From assembly GCA_017304135.1 (NCBI GenBank), contig JAFLBB010000019.1, positions 1-64,000 on the forward strand: 64,000 nucleotides of DNA. The letters are read 5' to 3'. The stretch comes from Acidobacteriota bacterium (GTDB lineage Bacteria > Acidobacteriota > Terriglobia > Bryobacterales > Bryobacteraceae). The stretch's first letter is position 1; the number at the start of each line of letters is the position of its first letter. Made by a program: the position numbers and the translations under genes. Below, piece after piece: positions 1 through 6,873 of this stretch. A model generated the notes under the pieces. That model saw only the letters and a program-made list of their open reading frames with translations. It was not told the DNA's origin and did not search any database.

Positions 1-396
1 GGCGGGGTGTCGCTGGGGCGGGGGTGGGGACGGCTGATTGGGTCGAACGAGCCGGGTTGGTTTGCCGAACATCACAGCGACGGGGTGTATGTGCACCGCT
101 TCAACAAAAGCCTCATCGTGTATGCGCAGAACCGGGTGGGGTACACGTTGAGGCCGGGGGGGCTGCGGGCACAGTTGACGTGGAGTGCGAATGTGACGGC
201 GGACCCGAAGGGGCAGTATTGGGCGAACTATGTGGAGACGGGGCCGGGGCTGCGGTTCCGGTGGGATTCGCTGCCGCCGCCGGTGGTGTTCACGGTGGAT
301 GTGCTGCGCGGGGCGCATACGACGAACACGGCGAATCCGCGGCGGCCGAATTACACGGATGTGAGGGTGGGGTTCTGGTATGCGATTACGCGGTAG
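1..396 (+). CDS. C-terminal part of an outer-membrane beta-barrel-like protein (truncated at window edge)
   Basis: The frame is open from the first base, so this is the 3' end of a longer gene. The GTG at base 7 is probably only an internal codon. The visible 131 residues have alternating aromatic and polar residues and the phrases IVYAQNRVGYTL and YVETGPGLRFR. The end, VGFWYAITR, is a pattern typical of C-terminal strands of Gram-negative outer-membrane barrels. The layout resembles the C-terminal domain of NfrA-like (phage N4 adsorption A) proteins found in exopolysaccharide export loci; that family assignment is inference from recall. The next gene begins 10 bases after the stop, suggesting one operon. 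Confidence 0.5.
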   Translation, partial: GGVSLGRGWGRLIGSNEPGWFAEHHSDGVYVHRFNKSLIVYAQNRVGYTLRPGGLRAQLTWSANVTADPKGQYWANYVETGPGLRFRWDSLPPPVVFTVDVLRGAHTTNTANPRRPNYTDVRVGFWYAITR

Positions 397-406
397 GGGA
401 GCGCAC

Positions 407-2473
407 GTGAAGCTGCTGGGGATGGCGATGCTGTTGGCCGTGCCGGTGTGGGGCGCGGTGAATTATTCGGTGGCGGGCGGCGATGGGGGGGCGTGGCCAA
501 GGGTGTTGGAGTCGATGGGCGTGCCGAGGGCGGCGGGCGAAGGCGAGGTGGTGGTGGTGGGCGCGGGGGCGGCGGGAGAGTGGCGGTCAAGGGTGGAGGC
601 CGGGGCGTTGGTGATTCTGGAAGGGGCGTCGGAGGCGGCGGCTGGGTTTGGGATTGTGGCGACGGGGAAGCGGGCGCAGACGCGGAGTGTGCTGGATGCG
701 GGCGCGCCGGAGTTGGACATCATTTGGGAAGAGGCGATCGAGGCGGCGGTGTTTGCGGTGCCGGAGCGGGCGCGGGTGTTTGCGCGGGAGCGGTGGAGCG
801 GCGCGCCGCTGGTGGTGGGTTGGCGGCAGGGGGCGGGGGCGGTGTTGTGGACGGCGGTGAGTCCGGGGCGGCGGGGGTATGAGCGGTTTCCGTATTTGCC
901 GCAGGCGCTGCGGGAGTTGGGGGTAACGCCGGTGGCCGAGACGCGGGCGTTGTGGGCATTTTTCGATGCGAGCTACAGGAGCCGGGTGGACCTGGATTTC
1001 TTTGCGCGGCGGTGGCGCGAGGCGGGCATCGGGGCGCTGCATGTGGCGGCGTGGCATTTCTGGGAGCCGGATGCGGAGCGGGATGCGTATCTGAAGCGAT
1101 TGATTGAGGCCTGCCACAAGCGGGCGATTCACGTGTATGCGTGGATCGAGTTTCCGCATGTGAGCCAGCGGTTTTGGGATGACCATCCGGAGTGGCGCGA
1201 GAAGACGGCGATCGGGCAGGATGCGCACCTGGACTGGCGGCGGTTGATGAACCTGCAGAATCCGGCGGCGAAGCTGGCGATTGCGGAAGGGCTGCGGGGG
1301 TTGGCGGGGCGGTTCGATTGGGATGGGATGAACCTGGCGGAGCTGTACTTTGAGTCGCTCGAGGGGTATGGGAACGCGGCGCGGTTCACGCCGATGAATG
1401 AGAATGCGCGGGCGGAGTTCACGGCGCGGCACGGGTTTGACCCGGCGGAGTTGTTTCGCGAGGGCGGGGCGCTGCACCACGCGAAGAACGGCGAGGGGAT
1501 GCGGAAGCTGCTGGAGTACCGGGCGTCGCTGGCGCACCGGATGCAGGTGGAGTGGTTGGATGAGCTGGAGCGGATTCGCGCCGGGAAGCCGCATCTGGAC
1601 CTGGTGTTGACGCATGTGGACGACCGGTTCGATACGCGGATGCGGGATTTGATCGGGGCCGATGCGGAGCGGTTGCTGCCGGTGTTGGAGCGGCGCGAGG
1701 CGACGTTTTTGATTGAAGATCCGGCGACGGTGTGGAACCTGGGGCCGGAGCGGTATCCGGAGATTGCGCGGCGGTACGGGCCGATCACGGAGCGGCCGGA
1801 GAAGCTGGCCATTGATATCAACATTGTGGAGCGGTATCAGGATGTGTATCCGACGAAGAAACAAACCGGCGGGGAATTGTTTCAACTGGTGCACCTGGCG
1901 GCGGGGGCGTTTGAGAGAGTTGCCTTGTATTTCGAGAGTTCGCTCGTGGGGCGTGATTTGCCGTTGCTGGCGGCCTCGGGGGCGCGCGTGGTGAGCGCGG
2001 AGCGGGGGGCGGCAGCGGCGGGGAACGAGGCGCAGGCGGCGGTGAAAACGGTGGCCTGGGCGGGACGAGCGGAGGGGCCGGCGGCGGGGGAGCGGTTGAC
2101 GGTGGAGGTGCGGGGGGCGCATGCGGTGCGTTGGACGGGGGCGGCAAGGGTGGATGGGCGGGTGTGGCCTGTGGCGGGGGGCGGCGTGGTGCGGGTGCCT
2201 TCGGGGAGGCACACGGTGGAGGCGTCGGCGGTGAAGCCGCCACTGTCGGTGGTGGATGTGAGCGCGGAGTTAACGAGCGCGAGCGTGGAGGGCGAGGTGG
2301 TGGAGATTGGCTATGAGGCGCAGGCGCGGGCGTGGGTGGTGGTGGACCGCAAGCCGGCGCGGGTGGAGGTGGATGGGGCGGCGCATGAGGCGCGCGCGGT
2401 TGCGCTGGGCGAGGGAGCGTGGTTGTTGGAGCTGCCGCGCGGGCAGCATGTGGCAGCGCTGTTTGCGCGCTGA
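407..2473 (+). CDS. Secreted TIM-barrel, glycoside-hydrolase-like protein
   Basis: A protein of about 688 residues starting at GTG 407, which has AGGGGAG just upstream and begins a clear signal peptide (MKLLGMAMLLAVPVWG). An in-frame ATG at 380 would overlap the upstream gene and add a charged tail before the signal, so I prefer 407. The central region from about residue 190 to 510 has TIM-barrel features (WAFFDASYRSRVDLDFF, IHVYAWIEFP, FDWDGMNLAELYFE) like family-10-type or PgaB-like hydrolases. The last 150 residues look like small beta domains. No catalytic pair can be named with certainty. Its place after a barrel C-terminus and before a PEP-CTERM gene suggests a role in polysaccharide processing (inference). 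The plus strand is extremely G-rich here. Confidence 0.6.
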   Translation: MKLLGMAMLLAVPVWGAVNYSVAGGDGGAWPRVLESMGVPRAAGEGEVVVVGAGAAGEWRSRVEAGALVILEGASEAAAGFGIVATGKRAQTRSVLDAGAPELDIIWEEAIEAAVFAVPERARVFARERWSGAPLVVGWRQGAGAVLWTAVSPGRRGYERFPYLPQALRELGVTPVAETRALWAFFDASYRSRVDLDFFARRWREAGIGALHVAAWHFWEPDAERDAYLKRLIEACHKRAIHVYAWIEFPHVSQRFWDDHPEWREKTAIGQDAHLDWRRLMNLQNPAAKLAIAEGLRGLAGRFDWDGMNLAELYFESLEGYGNAARFTPMNENARAEFTARHGFDPAELFREGGALHHAKNGEGMRKLLEYRASLAHRMQVEWLDELERIRAGKPHLDLVLTHVDDRFDTRMRDLIGADAERLLPVLERREATFLIEDPATVWNLGPERYPEIARRYGPITERPEKLAIDINIVERYQDVYPTKKQTGGELFQLVHLAAGAFERVALYFESSLVGRDLPLLAASGARVVSAERGAAAAGNEAQAAVKTVAWAGRAEGPAAGERLTVEVRGAHAVRWTGAARVDGRVWPVAGGGVVRVPSGRHTVEASAVKPPLSVVDVSAELTSASVEGEVVEIGYEAQARAWVVVDRKPARVEVDGAAHEARAVALGEGAWLLELPRGQHVAALFAR

Positions 2474-2480
2474 ATTCCCC

Positions 2481-2509
2481 TTGACCCGGGGGAGCGGCGG
2501 GCGCATACT
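2481..2509 (+). promoter_or_regulatory. Predicted sigma70-type promoter of the PEP-CTERM gene
   Basis: TTGACC at 2481-2486 is followed after 17 bases by CATACT at 2504-2509, giving a start about 25 bases before the TTG start codon. Four of six bases match at the -10. The -35 also lies inside a short CCCC/GGGG inverted repeat after the upstream stop. Confidence 0.45.
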
Positions 2510-2541
2510 CGCGTCGCATTGGCTCTCGACAAGGAGGTATC

Positions 2542-3189
2542 TTGAGACGCTTTGCTTTGTCGTTTTTAATCCTTACTAATTTGGTTGGGGCCGAGGTGAT
2601 TTCCAGCTATACGAGCGGACCGAATCTCACTCTTGGGACCTACGGGCGGGGACAGTCCGTGCTGACGCCCGCGGGCGGGCCGTGGACGAACATCACGTTC
2701 TGCTTCACAACCAGTGACACGGACTACTCCGGCAATCCGGCGGAACCCCGGTGTTGGGCGAATTTCGAGAACGATCCCCGCTACCCTGAGTGGTCTCCTG
2801 GACAGCTCTTCGTGCTTACCGAGGAATACCTCGGTGACATGTGGGGCCTTTCGCCGGCAACTCCCGGCTACCTGGGTGTCTCTTCCACGATGGTGGACGA
2901 GCGCTGGATTTTCGGCAGTGAGCTGAGATTGGACCCGCTCACCTTGTACTACTTCTACTCCGACACCATAGTGAGTGCCCTGGAAGGCGGAGGTCCGACG
3001 ATGGGGTATGCCACGTATGGCGGGGAGAACCTCGGGAATTGCTCGGAGTCTCTGGGGTGCCTCTTTCAGCCGCAGGGAACGAACAATTACCAGTTGACGG
3101 GGCTGGCGATTCCGGAGCCTGCGACAGGGTGGCTGCTGGGGGCGGGATGCCTGGCGCTGCTGGGGCTGCGTGGGCGGATCGGGCGATGA
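2542..3189 (+). CDS. PEP-CTERM sorting-domain protein
   Basis: A secreted protein of 215 residues. The start is TTG with a very strong Shine-Dalgarno (AAGGAGG, 2531-2537). Residues 1-17 are a signal peptide. The body is rich in G, S, T, N and Y with two likely disulphide-type cysteine pairs and no recognised catalytic motif. The end is a textbook PEP-CTERM tripartite signal: PEPATGW, a hydrophobic stretch, then an arginine-rich tail (LRGRIGR). Such proteins are processed by exosortase in bacteria that make exopolysaccharide, which fits the upstream genes; no exosortase is in the window. Codon use is less G-biased than in the preceding gene, and the gene sits between a full-length and a decayed copy of that gene's 3' end. 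Confidence 0.88.
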   Translation: MRRFALSFLILTNLVGAEVISSYTSGPNLTLGTYGRGQSVLTPAGGPWTNITFCFTTSDTDYSGNPAEPRCWANFENDPRYPEWSPGQLFVLTEEYLGDMWGLSPATPGYLGVSSTMVDERWIFGSELRLDPLTLYYFYSDTIVSALEGGGPTMGYATYGGENLGNCSESLGCLFQPQGTNNYQLTGLAIPEPATGWLLGAGCLALLGLRGRIGR

Positions 3190-3267
3190 GGTTCCCTTCG
3201 TCCGTTGTGACGAGAGGGTAATGGAAGCGGCGACGATGGGGTTCCGCTGGTGACGACGGTGGCGGCA

Positions 3268-3414
3268 GATGTGTGCGCGGATTCGACGAACGCGCTTGAG
3301 GAGGGCGAAGTGGCGGAGATTGGCTGCGGGGCGTATCCCGTTGCGCTGGGCGAGGGAACGTGGTTGTCGAAGCTGCCATGCGCGCAGCATGTAGGGGCAG
3401 TGTATGCGCGCTGA
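3268..3414 (+). pseudogene. Decayed duplicate of the 3' end of the 407-2473 gene
   Basis: The 48 codons before the TGA at 3412-3414 match the last 72 codons of the upstream gene (2255-2473) in the same order: DVSAELTSASVEGEVVEIG against DVCADSTNALEEGEVAEIG, then VALGEGAWLLELP against VALGEGTWLSKLP, ending QHVAALFAR against QHVGAVYAR. The copy lacks about 24 residues in the middle but keeps the frame and the stop. Weaker similarity may extend left to about 3240. There is no start codon with a ribosome site, so this is a gene remnant. Confidence 0.75.
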
Positions 3415-3439
3415 CAATTGCGGCGGGAGGCCGGGACGC

Positions 3440-3445
3440 TATAAT
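3440..3445 (+). promoter_or_regulatory. Perfect -10 box before the 3467 kinase gene
   Basis: TATAAT lies 21 bases before the ATG at 3467. TTGCGG at 3418-3423 is a weak -35 at 16 bases spacing. It shows that the in-frame start at 3404 would lie upstream of the promoter, so translation most likely begins at 3467. Confidence 0.5.
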
Positions 3446-3466
3446 GTCGGGACTGTTGCTGTTGTC

Positions 3467-4162
3467 ATGAATGAAGTACACACTGGGCCTGAAGTTTCGA
3501 CCGATCCCTCACAAGTTCGAGCAGAGTTTGAGATCACCGAAGTGGTGCGCCAACTGTCGCATGAGCTGCGCCAGCCGTTGAGCACGATGGAGTCGGTGGC
3601 CTATTATCTGTCGATGGTGGTGCCGGGGCACGACCTGCGCGTGAGGCAGCAGGTGGAGAAGATGCAGCGGCTGGTGGAGCAGATGAACTGGGTGCTGGCC
3701 GACGCGGTGCACTTCTTTCAAGCGACGCCGCCGAACCCGCAACGGGTGGATTTGAACGAGCTGATCACGGAGGCGGTGAGCGGGGAGCAGGGCGGGAAGC
3801 AACCGGTGCAGGTGAACTTGAGCGAGCGCCCGGCGCTGGTGGAGATGGACCCGCTACAGGCGCGGCATTGCGTGCAGAGCCTGATTGGGCTGGTGCGGAA
3901 GTGGGCGCACGGCGAGGTGCGGGTGAGCACGCAGTTTGTGGGCAGCGAGGTGCATGTGCGGGTGTCGGCGCCGCAGTTGCGGATTCAGAGTGCGGATGCG
4001 TCGCTGATCTTTGAGCCGTTCCGGCCGCATGCGCCGGCGGGGACGGGGTTGGCGTTTGCGAGCGTGCGGCGGATTGCGGAGGCCAGCGGCGGGCGGGCGG
4101 GGGTGGAGTTGAGCGAGCCGCGCGGGGTGACGGTGTCGGTGGAATTGCCGCGGTTGGCGTAG
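3467..4162 (+). CDS. Small histidine-kinase-like protein with a degenerate ATPase domain
   Basis: A soluble protein of 231 residues with no membrane segment or sensor domain. Residues 25-45 contain an H box (LSHELRQPLSTMES, His32), followed by a dimerisation helix pair. The C-terminal HATPase-like region keeps a G2-like loop (GTGLAFASVRRI) and the phrase LIFEPF. It lacks a recognisable N-box asparagine (QARHCVQSLIG at that position) and the D-x-G-x-G G1 box. It may therefore bind ATP poorly and act as a phosphotransfer or regulatory partner rather than a normal kinase (inference). No response regulator is adjacent. The start at ATG 3467 is chosen because it lies just downstream of a TATAAT. 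Confidence 0.7.
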   Translation: MNEVHTGPEVSTDPSQVRAEFEITEVVRQLSHELRQPLSTMESVAYYLSMVVPGHDLRVRQQVEKMQRLVEQMNWVLADAVHFFQATPPNPQRVDLNELITEAVSGEQGGKQPVQVNLSERPALVEMDPLQARHCVQSLIGLVRKWAHGEVRVSTQFVGSEVHVRVSAPQLRIQSADASLIFEPFRPHAPAGTGLAFASVRRIAEASGGRAGVELSEPRGVTVSVELPRLA

Positions 4163-4182
4163 GGCTCTGCTGGGGGCCAGGG

Positions 4183-4692
4183 ATGCCGATGAAACGTACG
4201 CGGGAAGAGATGATCGCCGAGTTCCACCGGCTCTACACGATCTTCGAAACCATCGAGGACTGCCTTCACAACCAGGACGGCGCTTACTGGACGACCGGGT
4301 TCGGCCGCCTGGTCCGCAGCCGCGCTGCGCAGCTTGAGCGCGTGGTGAAGGGAGAGTTCCCGCCCGGCGAGATCGTCCTGGGCACGCTTCAGGCAATCAA
4401 CGATACCTCGGCTGAACTGGTCAGCCAGCTCAGGGACGACCCCGCGAAAGCCGAGCAGGCCCTTGCCGCCTACCGGGAGCGGACGGGCCGCGACTACTGG
4501 CAGGACGCAAAACCGCCGAAGGCGCTGATCAAGGTGATCCTGAAACGCGGCCGGCTGCTGGATGAGGCCGAGGGCCGGCTGCTTGACGGCTGGCTTGCCG
4601 AGGCGACGGGTCGGGGGAAACCCGCCGAGATGACCTTGGCCAAGGACATTCTGGCACGCTTCCGCGAGGCCGCAGAACCGGGGCGAGGATGA
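4183..4692 (+). CDS. Hypothetical protein, 169 residues
   Basis: I do not recognise this gene. It encodes a mostly helical, soluble, charged protein without signal peptide or membrane segment. Possible starts are ATG 4183 or ATG 4189, with AGGG just before. Base use differs from both neighbours: codons end mainly in C and the sense strand is not G-skewed, while flanking genes make the plus strand strongly G-rich. This suggests acquisition from elsewhere (inference). The following 174 bases to 4866 hold no convincing gene. Confidence 0.6.
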   Translation: MPMKRTREEMIAEFHRLYTIFETIEDCLHNQDGAYWTTGFGRLVRSRAAQLERVVKGEFPPGEIVLGTLQAINDTSAELVSQLRDDPAKAEQALAAYRERTGRDYWQDAKPPKALIKVILKRGRLLDEAEGRLLDGWLAEATGRGKPAEMTLAKDILARFREAAEPGRG

Positions 4693-4866
4693 CCTGAAGG
4701 CTGGTCGTCCTTGCGGGGAGGCAACACACCAACCGCGTTACGCCTGGCCCCTCTCACGCGCGGGCCAATGCTGACGATCCAGCCTTGAGGCGTGGCAGTG
4801 GGAAGGGTGTAGATGCGAGACGCTCGCTGAGCGCACGTCAGGCCGGGTGTGGCTGAGAACTGCAGG

Positions 4867-6873
4867 TCAGCGAAGCACCTGGAGGAGGTTGTTGTAGTCG
4901 TCGGTCCAGGGGCGGTGCGTGGAGGCGAAGAGGGTGCGGGCAGTGGCGCGGAGGGCTGGGCGGGAGAAGACCTCTTCGTCGCGGGAGAGAAGGACCCATT
5001 CGGAAGGAGATTGCAGCGGGTCGCCGCTGCGCGGGTCGGCGATGAGGCGGGAGTGGAGGCCGAGGGTGCGGCCGACGCCTTCGACGACGGGGGCGAGGCG
5101 GAGGTGGAGGTTGGAGACGTGCATGGCGAGGATGCCGCCGGGCTGAAGGTGGGTGAGGTAGAGCTGAAGCGCTTCGCGGGAGAGCAGGTGGACGGGGATG
5201 GAGTCGCCGGAGAAGGCGTCGACGACGAGCAGGTCGAACTGGTTGGGGCGTTCGCGTTCGAGGGCCATACGGCCGTCGCCGAGGACGATGTCGTAGGGGG
5301 CGGGGCAATCGGCGAGGAAGCGGAAGCGTGTGCGGGCGTAGTCGACGACGAGGGGGTTGATTTCGTAGAAACGGAGCGCATCATCCGGTTTGGCGTAGGC
5401 GGCCAGAACGCCGACACCGAGGCCGATGAGGCCGATGCGGCGGCTGGGGCTATCGAGGCTGGCGAGGGCGAGGGCGGCGCCGGAGTGGGCCGTGTAGTAA
5501 GCGGTGGTGTCCCGGGGGTGGTTCACATACTGCGAGCCGTGGTTGACCGAGCCGTGAACGAGAGTGAGGGCGGGGCCGCGCGGGGTTTCCGAAGGGGCGA
5601 CGCGGAGGACACCGTAAAAGTTGCGGCCTGAGGCGAGGGCGCTGCCTTCGAAGCTGAGGATGGTGGCTCCGGCGCCGACGACGGCGGCAATGGCGACTCC
5701 GGTGTAGGCGAGATCGGTGACGATGTGTTTGCGGTATTCCAGGAAGAGGAGCGTGAAGGCGCAGAGAGCGAGGGCAAGGGGGAGTTCGAAGTAGCCGCGG
5801 AGGAGGCGCGGGGCGAGCATGCCGACGGCGAGAGAGCCGAGAGCGCCACCGAGGGAGATCATCAGGTAGAAGTAGGTGAGGTGCGCGGGGGCGGGCTTGC
5901 GTGCGGCGAGTTGCCCGTGGCAGTACATACAGGCGGCGAAGAGTCCGGAGAGGAAGAGGGGGATGGCGGCGCGGACGGGGAGTTGGGCTTGCAGTTCGGC
6001 CCAGGAGAGGGCGGCGAGGGCGGCGGCGGCGAGGAAGGTCCAGAGGGGCCAGCGGTGGAGGCGTTCGCTGTCAAAACAGAGGATGAACGTGGCGAGGTAG
6101 AGGACAAGGGGGAGGAGCCAGAGGAAGGGGATGGCGGCGACGTTCTGGCAGAGGTGATTGGTGACGGCGAGGAGGAGGGCCGAGGGGAGGGCGGAGAGGA
6201 GGAGCCATTGGAGGCGGTCGCGCCAGGGGGGAGCGGAAGAGCGCTGGGAGTTGGCGGCGGGGGCGGCGGAGGTGGAGAGGGAGGCTTGGCCGAGCCAGGC
6301 GGTGAGGGAGAGGGCGAGGGCGCAGAGGATGTAGAGGGCGGTCCAGAGGGTGGCCTGTTCGCGGGCAGTGGAGCGGGGTTCGATGAGAACGGGGTAGGCG
6401 AGCAGGGCGGCGAGCGAGGCGAGGTTGGAGAGAGCGAAGAGGCGGTACGGGAGGGCTCCGCCTTCGCGGCGGGCGTACCAGGATTGGACCAGCGGGCTGG
6501 TGGCGGAGAGCAGGAAGTAAGGGCCGCCGATGGAGGCGACGAGGAGGCCAAGGATGCGGGTGAGAGGGTCTTCCGCGCCGGCGGGTTTCCAGGAGGCGTT
6601 GGGGAGGATGGGGAGGGCGAGGAGGCTGAGTGCAAGGAGCGCGGAGTGGACGAGGGCCTGGCGGCGGGGGGAGAGATAGCGGGCCAGCAGGTGGGCGTAG
6701 CCGTATCCGGCGAGGAGCATGCCCTGGAAGAAGAAGATGCAGACCGACCAGACGGCGGCGGTTCCGCCGAACCAGGGGAGGATGAGCTTGGCCAGGACTG
6801 GCTGAACGGAGAAGAGGAGCAGGGCGCTGAGGGTGACCGAGAAGGCGCAGAGCCAGACGTACGGGATGGGCAT
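4867..6873 (-). CDS. Fused MFS/spermidine-synthase-type membrane protein (second module, own start)
   Basis: From the internal ATG at 6873 (AGG a few bases upstream) this would be a protein of 668 residues. The first 400 residues hold about ten membrane segments beginning LLLFSVQPVLAKLILPWFGG, a signature of the family annotated as fused MFS/spermidine synthase. The rest is a soluble Rossmann methyltransferase-like domain related to spermidine synthases: IGLIGLGVGVLAAYAKP, then YEINPLVV, DGRMALE and LLVVDAFSGDSIP. Family members are widespread in Acidobacteria, and their substrate is largely unknown. A cytoplasmic catalytic domain attached to a Tat-exported oxidoreductase would be topologically odd, another reason to treat this as a separate protein. 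Confidence 0.8.
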   Translation of the reverse strand: MPIPYVWLCAFSVTLSALLLFSVQPVLAKLILPWFGGTAAVWSVCIFFFQGMLLAGYGYAHLLARYLSPRRQALVHSALLALSLLALPILPNASWKPAGAEDPLTRILGLLVASIGGPYFLLSATSPLVQSWYARREGGALPYRLFALSNLASLAALLAYPVLIEPRSTAREQATLWTALYILCALALSLTAWLGQASLSTSAAPAANSQRSSAPPWRDRLQWLLLSALPSALLLAVTNHLCQNVAAIPFLWLLPLVLYLATFILCFDSERLHRWPLWTFLAAAALAALSWAELQAQLPVRAAIPLFLSGLFAACMYCHGQLAARKPAPAHLTYFYLMISLGGALGSLAVGMLAPRLLRGYFELPLALALCAFTLLFLEYRKHIVTDLAYTGVAIAAVVGAGATILSFEGSALASGRNFYGVLRVAPSETPRGPALTLVHGSVNHGSQYVNHPRDTTAYYTAHSGAALALASLDSPSRRIGLIGLGVGVLAAYAKPDDALRFYEINPLVVDYARTRFRFLADCPAPYDIVLGDGRMALERERPNQFDLLVVDAFSGDSIPVHLLSREALQLYLTHLQPGGILAMHVSNLHLRLAPVVEGVGRTLGLHSRLIADPRSGDPLQSPSEWVLLSRDEEVFSRPALRATARTLFASTHRPWTDDYNNLLQVLR

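Noticed and set aside
587-2212. Long antisense ORF (541 codons) over the 407-2473 gene
   Set aside because: It is rich in proline, arginine and histidine, has no family features, and arises from the low stop frequency in GC-rich DNA.
4494-5417. ORF of 307 codons on the minus strand
   Set aside because: It overlaps both the 4183-4692 gene and the MFS/spermidine-synthase module in another frame and is Ser/Pro/Thr low complexity.
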